From the NCBI RefSeq assembly GCF_918698085.1, contig NZ_CAKKLP010000015.1, positions 62,001 through 126,000 on the forward strand: a DNA stretch of 64,000 nt, written 5' to 3'. The DNA comes from Chryseobacterium sp. Bi04 (GTDB taxonomy: Bacteria; Bacteroidota; Bacteroidia; Flavobacteriales; Weeksellaceae). Positions 15,843 to 24,242 of the stretch are shown in pieces. Made by a program: the position numbers and the translations under genes. The notes under the pieces are model-generated. The model saw nothing but the letters and a program-made list of their open reading frames with translations, was not told where the DNA came from and did no database searches. The stretch's first letter is position 1, and each line of letters opens with the position of its first letter.

Positions 15843-16733
15843 ATGAAGATCGGACTGGCAATTTGTGCTTTACTGCTTACTATAAGTATATGTGCACAAA
15901 AAATTTCAGGAACTGTCAAAAATGAAAACAAGGAAGTTATTTCTTACTGTTCAATAAGCTTTGGGAATGAAAATATAAGTACTATTACTGATAATAATGG
16001 TAACTATTCTTTAGAAATTCCTCAAAGTGCCAATAAAAATGACGAGATCATTTTTGAATCCAATGGCTATGAAAGCAAAAACCTGAGCATAAACGAAATA
16101 ACTCAAAACTCCAATATTATATTAAACAAGAGAGTATATGCTATCCAGGAAATTAATGTAAGCGGAAAAAAGACCAAAAGAGAAACCATAGGTGCAGAAA
16201 AAAGACCTATGCTTACCTTCTCTAAAATGTTTGATAAAAACAAACCTACCGTTGAACAGGGGCAGATATTTGATATCTATAACTGGACAAAGCTTAACAG
16301 CTATAACTTTTATATTATTCCAAGCTCCAGGTTCAAAGAAATAACTTTAAAGCTCAACATATATAGTGTTAAAGATGGATTGCCTTATCAAAGTCTCCTT
16401 AATGAAAATATTATATATAAGACCGGCACAACAGGTTGGCAGAATATCGATCTGCAACAATACAGACTGATTTATACAGATTCAGATAAATTGGCTATTA
16501 CCCTGCAGCTTGTAGATTATATACAGGATGATACTATTGATTTCGTCTTTGGAATCTCTGCTAAAAAAACCTTATCCAATAATCTGCTTTATCGTTATCA
16601 GAGCCAGGGAAAATGGGAGGCCAGTAAAGGAAGTTTTATTTCAAATATCAATATTAATTATAATAAAGATCAACGCGAGAAGATCAGTACGGCGAAGAAT
16701 CAGAATGAAGCAGTCTCTAAAAATACTGAATAA
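15843..16733 (+). CDS. Secreted CarboxypepD_reg-like protein next to the lanthipeptide genes
   Basis: 296 residues. The signal peptide MKIGLAICALLLTISICA is followed at once by a carboxypeptidase-regulatory-like beta sandwich (QKISGTVKNENKEVISYCSI ... TDNNGNYSLEIP), common at the N-terminus of TonB-dependent receptors. Here no receptor barrel follows. Residues about 120-280 form another beta-rich region with no motif I know. It is envelope-located. It lies 200 bases before the lanthipeptide precursor on the same strand and may belong to the cluster (sensing, immunity or transport), but this is only proximity. Confidence 0.75.
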   Translation: MKIGLAICALLLTISICAQKISGTVKNENKEVISYCSISFGNENISTITDNNGNYSLEIPQSANKNDEIIFESNGYESKNLSINEITQNSNIILNKRVYAIQEINVSGKKTKRETIGAEKRPMLTFSKMFDKNKPTVEQGQIFDIYNWTKLNSYNFYIIPSSRFKEITLKLNIYSVKDGLPYQSLLNENIIYKTGTTGWQNIDLQQYRLIYTDSDKLAITLQLVDYIQDDTIDFVFGISAKKTLSNNLLYRYQSQGKWEASKGSFISNININYNKDQREKISTAKNQNEAVSKNTE

Positions 16734-16935
16734 AGAACTCTTCTAACTTTATACGGATAATTACTGTAATGTAATGCACGATGTTCTTTTGGAGCAGTAT
16801 ATCGTTATATTTTTAAACCAATGAGCTGATCTTTCAGTTAAACATTGATAAACAAGGTATTATATAATAAATACATATAAAAAAGCGGAAACCGAAAAGC
16901 TAACGAGTAGGTAAATTATTTAAATTTTTTTAACC

Positions 16936-17121
16936 ATGAGCAAAAAGCTTACAAAAAAGTTAACTCTTAAAAAAGAGAAGTTATCTCAATTAAACTCTGA
17001 CGAAATGAAATCAGTAAAAGCTGGAAAAGAGGCAGTATTATCTATTTTCGATTGTACACACTGGACGTGTACAGCTGGAAGCAGCAGATCTACAAACCTT
17101 TGCGTTTGTACTGAAATCTAA
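16936..17121 (+). CDS. Class I lanthipeptide precursor peptide
   Basis: A 61-residue precursor. The leader (about residues 1-30) carries the Bacteroidetes class I lanthipeptide pattern KLTLKKEKLSQLN, then EMKSVKAG. The core (about 31-61) has four Cys (40, 45, 56, 58) and nine Ser/Thr (36, 41, 44, 46, 49, 50, 52, 53, 59). Three Ser/Thr-x3-Cys spacings (36-40, 41-45, 52-56) are well suited to five-residue lanthionine rings. The dedicated LanB and LanC are just downstream. Leader removal probably follows the Ala-Gly at 29-30. Ring pattern and cleavage site are inferred. Confidence 0.88.
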   Translation: MSKKLTKKLTLKKEKLSQLNSDEMKSVKAGKEAVLSIFDCTHWTCTAGSSRSTNLCVCTEI

Positions 17122-17140
17122 TACTTCACAAAAGTACTAA

Positions 17141-17169
17141 AGCTACTCCTCCGGGAGTAGCTACTTTTT
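17141..17169 (+). terminator. Hairpin between precursor and biosynthesis genes
   Basis: AGCTACTCC (17141-17149) pairs with GGAGTAGCT (17154-17162), followed by ACTTTTTA. It lies just after the precursor stop and 12 bases before the next start codon. It is likely a leaky terminator that keeps precursor mRNA above enzyme mRNA, as in many RiPP operons. Confidence 0.7.
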
Positions 17170-17180
17170 AATAACTAGTT

Positions 17181-18098
17181 ATGGCAAATAAATTAAAAAT
17201 AGGGCTTTTGGAATTTGGTATACGAGAGAATTCTCTTAATAATTCTAAAAAATCATTGTACGATATCATTGAATATGCAACCCGAGCAGACGAGCTTGGT
17301 TTTTCGAGGTTCTGGGTTACTGAAAATTATTTTTCAAAAGCACATGACATGGCCTGGTCTACTCCTGAAATGCTTCTACCCATACTATTGGGATTAACGG
17401 ATAAGATAAAGATAGGGATTGCTGGGGTTATTATGCCATTACAAAGTCCATTCAGAGTAGCTCATAATTATAAACTATTATCCAGCCTATATCCTAAGAG
17501 GCTAGATCTTGGTTTTGTAAAAGGGCTGGTAGGAGAATATGATCTTCAATACTTTAACGTAGACGTTGATAAAGACAGTTATTTTTCCTCATTTCTTCCG
17601 AAGCTGGAATCTACATTACGGTTTCTGAGAGAAGAAAATGAACTGTTGAAAGAAAATTTAATTATCCCGCCTTACAAGGGAAATATTCCTGACGTATGGT
17701 ATATGGGATCTTCACATTCGGGGTTGAAAGTAGCACTGCAACATGACCTTAATTTTGCAAGATCTATATTTCATGGAGAATCCAACAAGGACTATCTTAA
17801 AGAAGAGCTGCAAAACTTCAGAACAGAATACAAAGCAAAACATGGCAAAGATCCGGCTATGGTATTAACGTTTTCCGGATGCTGCCATAAAACCAAACAA
17901 AAAGCATTAAAAGTAGCAAAAAGCAGTACTAATGGTGCCATAGACAATATAAGCCTTATTGGTGACGGAAGCTTTTTTCAGGAAAAATTGCTGGAATTTA
18001 AAGAACTGTACGGATACAATGAATTTATGTTCAATAATGTTTCCAGAACACACAAAGATTCTCTAACAGCTATCGAAATATTAAGCCAATATGTATAA
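17181..18098 (+). CDS. Luciferase-like (LLM) flavin oxidoreductase in lanthipeptide operon, LanJ-like candidate
   Basis: 305 residues of the bacterial-luciferase-like TIM-barrel family that binds FMN or F420. Family segments are YATRADELGFSRFWVTENYF (near residue 32), KIGIAGVIMPLQSPFRVAHN (near 77), the Leu-Tyr-Pro-Lys-Arg-Leu-Asp-Leu-Gly turn, and VWYMGSSHSGLKVALQHD. It is the first gene of the operon with lanC and lanB and overlaps lanC by eight bases. In some lanthipeptide pathways LLM-type enzymes reduce dehydroalanine or dehydrobutyrine to D-amino acids. I propose this or an oxidative tailoring step; the reaction is not shown by the sequence. Confidence 0.8.
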   Translation: MANKLKIGLLEFGIRENSLNNSKKSLYDIIEYATRADELGFSRFWVTENYFSKAHDMAWSTPEMLLPILLGLTDKIKIGIAGVIMPLQSPFRVAHNYKLLSSLYPKRLDLGFVKGLVGEYDLQYFNVDVDKDSYFSSFLPKLESTLRFLREENELLKENLIIPPYKGNIPDVWYMGSSHSGLKVALQHDLNFARSIFHGESNKDYLKEELQNFRTEYKAKHGKDPAMVLTFSGCCHKTKQKALKVAKSSTNGAIDNISLIGDGSFFQEKLLEFKELYGYNEFMFNNVSRTHKDSLTAIEILSQYV

Positions 18099-19245
18099 AG
18101 ATAAAATTGATTTTTTTTTAAGCGAGATTTCAAAAAAATGTATTGAAGATAAAGGAGACAATATCACGTTCAGTCTGGGGAGCAATTACTACTCCTTATT
18201 CTATAATAATGATATAGAAATTGAAAAAATTGAAAGTCTGATAGATCTGGCTTCTGAAGATACTTATTATTCTTTTGCCAGCGGGAGTTTAGCGGTGATC
18301 TATTTTATGAGGCTCCTGCATACTTCCAATATCATTACAGATGAGGATATTGATGCCATAGAAGAAGATTCTATAGAATTCTTTTTAGAATTGATTCCCA
18401 TCTATGCAGGCAAAAAAGAGTATGATTTATTTACAGGACTGATCGGATTGGGTCTTTACTTTCTGGAAATCCAGAAATTCGATACAGTTGCAAAAATAGT
18501 GTCTTATATTGACCACTTAAAACATGAACACAACAAATCCATTTTCTGGGTTGACAATATAACAAAAGAAGAAAATATCTGCGATCTGGGCCTTGCCCAT
18601 GGTCTTCCTTCTATCATATCCTTTTTAGCGGAATGCTATCATAAAGGCTGTGAAAAAGAAACCTGTAAAAGACTGATTCAGGGAGCTGTCAATTTTCTTA
18701 CTGAACTGTATGAGGAGAATAAAGATTCTCAGCATATTTTCCCTTCAAAAATTAATGTCGTTACCCGCAAAAAACAGCTGTCAAACAGGCTGGCGTGGTG
18801 CTATGGTGATTTAGGTATTGCGATAGGTATATGGAAAGCTTATACTGTTTTACAGGATGAAGACCTGAGAGCAATGAGTCTTTCTATTATTTTAAATTCA
18901 TCAAAAATCAGACTGGATAACGCCGGGGTTTTTTACAGTCACAAAAATGATTGTATAGACACGGGAATCTGTCACGGATCATCGGGAATTTCGCATATTT
19001 TCAATAAGTTTTACAGAATATGTAAGCGGGAAGAGCTTAAAGAAGCATATGACTACTGGATGGCTATTACTCTTCAGCAACTGGGCAAAGGAACCAAGTT
19101 TCCTTATGATCTGAAAAATGATGAGTGGGTAGAGCATACCGGGTTACTGGAAGGAATTTCAGGAGTGGGAATGGTATTACTGGATTATCAGTATCCTGAG
19201 AAAGCTAAGGATTGGGATAAAATTTATTTAATGAACATAGAATGA
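18091..19245 (+). CDS. lanC: Lanthionine synthetase C-like cyclase
   Basis: Closes lanthionine rings by adding Cys thiols to dehydrated Ser/Thr. The 384-residue protein has the LanC zinc site: Cys237 in WCYGD, and Cys294-His295 in CHGSSG. His170 in GLAHG is the likely acid/base residue. The C-terminal LEGISGVGMVLLDY is the last GxxG helix repeat of the double alpha barrel. All catalytic residues are present, so it should be active. It overlaps the LLM gene by eight bases and the lanB start by four (ATGA), giving translational coupling. Confidence 0.93.
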   Translation: MYKDKIDFFLSEISKKCIEDKGDNITFSLGSNYYSLFYNNDIEIEKIESLIDLASEDTYYSFASGSLAVIYFMRLLHTSNIITDEDIDAIEEDSIEFFLELIPIYAGKKEYDLFTGLIGLGLYFLEIQKFDTVAKIVSYIDHLKHEHNKSIFWVDNITKEENICDLGLAHGLPSIISFLAECYHKGCEKETCKRLIQGAVNFLTELYEENKDSQHIFPSKINVVTRKKQLSNRLAWCYGDLGIAIGIWKAYTVLQDEDLRAMSLSIILNSSKIRLDNAGVFYSHKNDCIDTGICHGSSGISHIFNKFYRICKREELKEAYDYWMAITLQQLGKGTKFPYDLKNDEWVEHTGLLEGISGVGMVLLDYQYPEKAKDWDKIYLMNIE

Positions 19246-22200
19246 AATACAACGACATAGAAAAGCTGAACTTTTACCTATTGAGGACTCCTCTTTTTCC
19301 ACAAAAAAGTATTGATACATGGGAAGAAGACATCAATAGTGAAAACTTTCGTAAGGCGATTTATTTATCTTCACCGGATCTCTATGAGCAGCTTATCAAT
19401 TGGGATGAAAAAAAACTTTCGAAAGAAAAAGCAGATAAAATAAAAAAATCTTTGCTGAAATACTGGCTTAGGATACATTTCAGAACCATTCCCTTTGGGA
19501 CCAATGCAGGAGTAAGCATGGGACAATGGGATAATGATACTCTTATCACACTGGATAAAAGTCAGGATAAGATTTATGCACGATTGGATATGCAGCTGAT
19601 GCATGACATCATTACAGAACTGGAACAAAAAATGTTTGTAAGACAGATCTGTAAGTTCTACACCAATAATACCATATACAGTACCAAAAACAAATACCGC
19701 TATATTGAGTCTTCCGCCAATAGCGGAGGATTGAAATATGAAGTTATTTCCACAGAGAAAAATAAGTACCTGAATTCTATTATAAAAGCCTGTACTAACG
19801 GGTTGGAGTTATCATCGATCATAGAAATACTGATAAAGCAGGATATTTCTTATGAAGACAGTTTTGATTATATCAATGAACTAATAGATTCCAAAATTCT
19901 TGTCAGTGAACTTTCACCAAAAGTTACTGACAAGAATTTCCAGGATTTTATCTATCAGTTTTTAAAAGAACTGAAAATTCCTGCAACTGAAGAAAATAAT
20001 GCTGATATAGCTTTTATTCACCATATCATTAGCATATTTGAAATTGTTCAAAAAATAAATATAACCAATGACATTGATGATGCTGTTGAGAAAATCACTC
20101 AAATTTTAACCGAAACAGGCATTAAAAGCTATAAAAAAAATATTATTCAGACAGACCTTCTAAAAGGTAAGGCATCCAACACGCTGAACAATACTATTTT
20201 TAAAGATTTCAAAAAAGTGCTTTCAACAGTTTTTAAAATTGGGGCACCGGATACGATTGATGCTCTGGAGAGTTTTAAAAATGTATTTCTTGAAAGATAT
20301 GATCAGCAGGAAATTCCTTTATTGTTAGCGCTTGATCCATTGTCAGGGATCAATTATCCTGTACATTCGGATAATGATGTTTCGGATTTGATTGGGGGAA
20401 TCCAGTTCAAGTCTCAAAATAACTCCAATATTATTCAGGGATCTGTAAAATGGAATCAGTTTTTGGGTGAAAAATTAATTAATGCCATCAAGAACAACGA
20501 AGATAAAATTATAATCACTCAAGATGAGGTAGCACCATTTTCAGAAGAGAATAAAAATATTCCTTTTTCAATGTCTTCTCTTGTACAGGTATATCAGGAC
20601 CAGGAAGGACAGCCTGTCATTTTCCATAAATTTAGTGACGGACCTTCATCCTCTACTTATCTGGGGCGTTTCTGTCATTTGGATAATGAGCTGGAAGAAT
20701 CGGTAAAACAGGCTTTGCAACAGGAGGAAAACTTCTTTGAAAATCAGATTATTGCTGAAGTTGTGCATAATCCACAACCAAGGGTAGGTAATATTCTACT
20801 CAGACCTCATTTGAGAAACTATGAAATTCCGATCCTTAATCTCCAGCATTCAGACAGTGAGCCTATCTATCTGAATGACCTTATGATTTCTATCAAGAAC
20901 AACAGGGTTGTCCTTCGTTCCAAAAAGTACAATAAAGAGGTCATTCCAAGTCTTTCATCTGCCCACAATTATAGTTTACATAAAGTACCGCTGTATCATT
21001 TCTTATGTGATCTTCAGTATCAGAATATCACCCCGTCTTATAACTGGAATTGGGGAATGTTCAGCAATTATGACTATTTACCACGAATAATGGTTAATAA
21101 CGTTATCTTGTCAAGAACATCATGGCAACTGTCATATGAGAAAATATTCAATGGAAAACAGGCTTCAGTGAATATGCTCCGAGACCATCTGAAAGAAAGG
21201 AATATTCCAGAAATCTTCACCTTCTCAGAGAGGGATATGGAACTTCCTGTTTTCATGAACAATACACTTTCTCTGGAAATTTTACTGGATCATCTTGTGA
21301 AGGAGAAGAAAATAAGGGTTTTCGAAAACCTTGCCAATCAATATGAAAGTGTAGCCAAAGATATGGAAGGAAACATCCATAGCAATGAGATTGTCATTCC
21401 ATGGCATAACCTGAGCAGTAAGAAAAACAAAGAGCTTTCTCTTTTTTCTGTTAAAAATACAATTACCAGAAATTTTATTCCGGGAAGCGAATGGCTTTTC
21501 TATAAAATCTATAGCAGCCCCAAAGTTTCGGATCAGATCATCAAAGATTCCATCTATAAATTTGCCAGTGGGCTCATTAAAAAAGGGATTATAAAAAAAT
21601 GGTTTTTCATCCGTTACAGCGATCCGGACCATCATATCAGAATAAGATTTCTGACAACATCATCGGATCATAATATTTCCAATCAGATCTATCAATTGCT
21701 TGATAAATATCTGACACAAGAGATGATTATCCATAAAATTGTTCTGGACACCTACAATAGAGAGATTGAACGATATGGAGAGTCTACCATAGACCATATG
21801 GAAAGTATATTTTATTTTGACAGTGAGTGTGTTTGCCAACTATTAAAAGAGGCTGAATTGACAGAAACCGCTATTTGGAAAGCTGCTATTGTGGGAGTAA
21901 ACAGAATCCTGAATGATTTTGGCTATGAACAAGCTGAGAAAAGAGATATTATGAATCATTTGGCTAATGGATATGGTATGAGGCTGGATGAAAACTCTAA
22001 GGCAGCTTTAAAAGATAAATATAGAAACCATAGAAGTGAAATTTTGGATCTCCTGACGGAAGGGGATGATTTTACTATGATATTAAATAGCAGAACCAGG
22101 AAAACGAAAAATTATATCACTGAAGTTAAGGATCTGCAATCCAAACAGATGGTTAAATCATTAGTGATAAGCTATATTCATATGTTTATTAACCGGATGT

Positions 22201-22292
22201 TTGCTTCGAAACCGAATCTTTATGAGTCCATTCTTTATTATTTCTTACACAAAAGTTATGACTCATTGCTCAATATTAAAAAACTGACGTAG
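19242..22292 (+). CDS. lanB: Lantibiotic dehydratase, full-length LanB
   Basis: Dehydrates Ser and Thr of the precursor using glutamyl-tRNA(Glu). The 1016 residues equal NisB-type enzymes: an N-terminal glutamylation domain (KYWLRIHFRTIPFGTNAGVS near residue 70) and a C-terminal elimination domain of the SpaB_C type beginning near residue 750 (WLFYKIYSS) with the signature FFIRYSDPDHHIRIRF near 788-803. The pinensin system of Chitinophaga has these two domains as separate proteins; here they are fused. It overlaps lanC by four bases, and the next gene begins one base after its stop. Confidence 0.93.
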   Translation: MKYNDIEKLNFYLLRTPLFPQKSIDTWEEDINSENFRKAIYLSSPDLYEQLINWDEKKLSKEKADKIKKSLLKYWLRIHFRTIPFGTNAGVSMGQWDNDTLITLDKSQDKIYARLDMQLMHDIITELEQKMFVRQICKFYTNNTIYSTKNKYRYIESSANSGGLKYEVISTEKNKYLNSIIKACTNGLELSSIIEILIKQDISYEDSFDYINELIDSKILVSELSPKVTDKNFQDFIYQFLKELKIPATEENNADIAFIHHIISIFEIVQKINITNDIDDAVEKITQILTETGIKSYKKNIIQTDLLKGKASNTLNNTIFKDFKKVLSTVFKIGAPDTIDALESFKNVFLERYDQQEIPLLLALDPLSGINYPVHSDNDVSDLIGGIQFKSQNNSNIIQGSVKWNQFLGEKLINAIKNNEDKIIITQDEVAPFSEENKNIPFSMSSLVQVYQDQEGQPVIFHKFSDGPSSSTYLGRFCHLDNELEESVKQALQQEENFFENQIIAEVVHNPQPRVGNILLRPHLRNYEIPILNLQHSDSEPIYLNDLMISIKNNRVVLRSKKYNKEVIPSLSSAHNYSLHKVPLYHFLCDLQYQNITPSYNWNWGMFSNYDYLPRIMVNNVILSRTSWQLSYEKIFNGKQASVNMLRDHLKERNIPEIFTFSERDMELPVFMNNTLSLEILLDHLVKEKKIRVFENLANQYESVAKDMEGNIHSNEIVIPWHNLSSKKNKELSLFSVKNTITRNFIPGSEWLFYKIYSSPKVSDQIIKDSIYKFASGLIKKGIIKKWFFIRYSDPDHHIRIRFLTTSSDHNISNQIYQLLDKYLTQEMIIHKIVLDTYNREIERYGESTIDHMESIFYFDSECVCQLLKEAELTETAIWKAAIVGVNRILNDFGYEQAEKRDIMNHLANGYGMRLDENSKAALKDKYRNHRSEILDLLTEGDDFTMILNSRTRKTKNYITEVKDLQSKQMVKSLVISYIHMFINRMFASKPNLYESILYYFLHKSYDSLLNIKKLT

Positions 22293-22293
22293 G

Positions 22294-23529
22294 ATGACCA
22301 AAATCGCATTAATAAATTGTTATTTCGGAAAAAGCTGGCCATCTTATTTCAGCCATTTTTTGTTCAGCTGCAAATATAATCCGGATGTTGATTTTATATT
22401 GTTTACTAATTTAGAAGCTCCTTTTCATATCCCCAATGTACACTTTGTGCACATTAAGGACCTTACTGAATTCAGTGCATTAGCCAGTGAAAAACTCAAT
22501 CTGAATATCAATATTCTGGATGGCTATAAGCTATGTGATTTTAAACCTACTTATGGGCTGATCTTCCAGGAATATCTGAAAAATTATGACTTCTGGGGAT
22601 ATTGTGATATCGACATAGTTTTCGGTAATATCCGGTATTTTATGACTGAAAAAATATTGCAGAAATACGATGTTATTTCCCCTCATAAGAACTATCCGGC
22701 AGGCTTTTTCACTTTATTGAAAAATAACGAGCAGTGCATTAACCTCTTCAAACAGAGTAAGGATTATGCCCGCATTTTAGAAAATAGCCGCCATTTCTGT
22801 TTTGATGAATGTAATTTTGAATTCAGTAAGGTCCATACCACAGATATTACCCAGATTAAGACGGAAATTGAAAGTTTCACTCTTGTGTTAAGGAGACTGG
22901 AGCTCCAAAAGGAAATTAAGTATTACCATAAACCCATTGTACAGGAATTTACCTATACCAATGTTGTTCACCATTGGGTAGAGGGCAATATTTTCAATAG
23001 CATTACTGAGAAGCAGTATTTATTGATTCATCTTATCAATGTAAAGGACAATCAATTTTTCTTTATAGATCCATTTGAAAGCAAAACTAAATTTTCGATC
23101 TCTCCAAAGGGCATCCATTACAAGTTTAGTCCGTATTCGCATGCTGTAAAAAAAATAAAAAGCAGGATAAAGGAAAACATCAGACAAACCCATTACAGGT
23201 TTCTGCTGCTAAAATCAAAATTGCGTTCCTATACTCAAAAAGAGCATATGAATTTTCTGGAAGAACAATCATACAAAATAGGAAAAACACATATTACCTT
23301 TTATCCACAAGATAAAAATAAGCTGGTCATTATCAATGAAGCAGACTATACGCTGCACTACAATCAGTTTGTTCTCTATAAAATTAAGGATAACAAATGG
23401 ATAGGACTCAGTAAAAAAACGATCAGTACAATCGACTTTCATTATAAAAGTGAAGAAAATATTCCTTATAAAATAAACATACACAACATTAAGAAGCGCA
23501 TTAACGAAAATGCCTATTATATCTATTAA
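22294..23529 (+). CDS. DUF6625-like glycosyltransferase candidate in the lanthipeptide operon
   Basis: 411 residues. The N-terminal about 240 residues look like a GT-A nucleotide-sugar fold of the DUF6625 type: KIALINCYFGKSWPSYFSHF, then FILFTNL, then a metal-binding DxD-like motif WGYCDIDIVFGNIRYF near residue 105. The C-terminal third is beta-rich and unlike anything I know. It starts one base after lanB, so it is very probably made with the modifying enzymes. It could glycosylate the lanthipeptide or a cell-surface sugar. The family call is moderate and the activity is inference. Confidence 0.65.
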   Translation: MTKIALINCYFGKSWPSYFSHFLFSCKYNPDVDFILFTNLEAPFHIPNVHFVHIKDLTEFSALASEKLNLNINILDGYKLCDFKPTYGLIFQEYLKNYDFWGYCDIDIVFGNIRYFMTEKILQKYDVISPHKNYPAGFFTLLKNNEQCINLFKQSKDYARILENSRHFCFDECNFEFSKVHTTDITQIKTEIESFTLVLRRLELQKEIKYYHKPIVQEFTYTNVVHHWVEGNIFNSITEKQYLLIHLINVKDNQFFFIDPFESKTKFSISPKGIHYKFSPYSHAVKKIKSRIKENIRQTHYRFLLLKSKLRSYTQKEHMNFLEEQSYKIGKTHITFYPQDKNKLVIINEADYTLHYNQFVLYKIKDNKWIGLSKKTISTIDFHYKSEENIPYKINIHNIKKRINENAYYIY

Positions 23530-23544
23530 AAATTTCCAGCATCT

Positions 23545-23913
23545 ATGATTGAAAAAGACAGCCACGTAACCTCTTTTAATTTTTTGTTGAAAAAATTTAT
23601 ACAACAAAATATAAAGGCAGGAACAATAAAAAATTATGATATCCCTGTGGATGATTATAATTTTTTGAGCTTCCATACTATATTAAAAGATGATTTTGAT
23701 ATTGAAACCATGGTGGTAAGACTGGAGCTTGAAGATCTTGAAGACCTTCCCTTCCCTGCCATTGCATTTCTGAAGATCAACAGCGGTACTTTTGCGTTAA
23801 TCAATGATTATAAAGATGGAAAAGTATATTGGGAAAATAAAGAATTTGGAAAACAGATCAATACATTCAGTCTTTTTAAAAGAATAAGTGATACTGTATT
23901 TCTGATCTCTTAA
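23545..23913 (+). CDS. Stand-alone degenerate C39-peptidase-like domain
   Basis: 122 residues. The C-terminal half (AIAFLKINSGTFALINDY, then KVYWENKEFGK) has the spacing of the second half of bacteriocin-processing C39 domains, where GHFVVV...KVYYLDP normally carries the catalytic His and Asp. Here the His position is Thr/Phe and the Asp position is Glu/Asn, and no Cys exists anywhere in the protein. It therefore cannot be a C39 protease. It is the last gene of the lanthipeptide operon, 15 bases after the glycosyltransferase-like gene. A leader-binding or adaptor role is possible. The family call is tentative. Confidence 0.5.
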   Translation: MIEKDSHVTSFNFLLKKFIQQNIKAGTIKNYDIPVDDYNFLSFHTILKDDFDIETMVVRLELEDLEDLPFPAIAFLKINSGTFALINDYKDGKVYWENKEFGKQINTFSLFKRISDTVFLIS

Positions 23914-24186
23914 TTTATACAATAAGCCTGTTTAACTAAATAAAAATTTAGTCACAAAAGCTGAGTGAAACACTATAAACACTTTAGTTTATTTTAAGTT
24001 TAAACGGATTGTAAATAAAAAGTACACTTAAGCAAAAAATCTTTGATGTTTTTTAAACTTACGTGAGCGTTAGTGAGCTTATTTTCACAACTTTATTAAA
24101 CTTAAGTATCCAAGAAACTTTGTAACCTTTGACTACGTCAAATCTCCGATTTGTGGCTAAAATAAAAAATGTAAACAAATTCAATA
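23914..24186. other. Gene-free spacer, candidate genus-type intergenic repeat
   Basis: No ORF of useful length. The block from about 23940 to 24170 has low coding character and phrases such as AGCTGAGTGAAAC, which also occurs at about 7271 in this window. It resembles repeated intergenic filler that I associate with Chryseobacterium genomes; a genome self-comparison would be needed. Confidence 0.35.
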
Positions 24187-24216
24187 AAAAAGGTGAACGC
24201 CAACGTTCACCTTTTT
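24187..24216. terminator. Bidirectional terminator between lanthipeptide operon and rpoN
   Basis: AAAAAGGTGAACG (24187-24199) and CGTTCACCTTTTT (24204-24216), 13-bp perfect arms with a 4-base loop, placed between convergent units. Confidence 0.9.
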
Positions 24217-24242
24217 ATATATGTAAAGTACAGTATCTAAAA

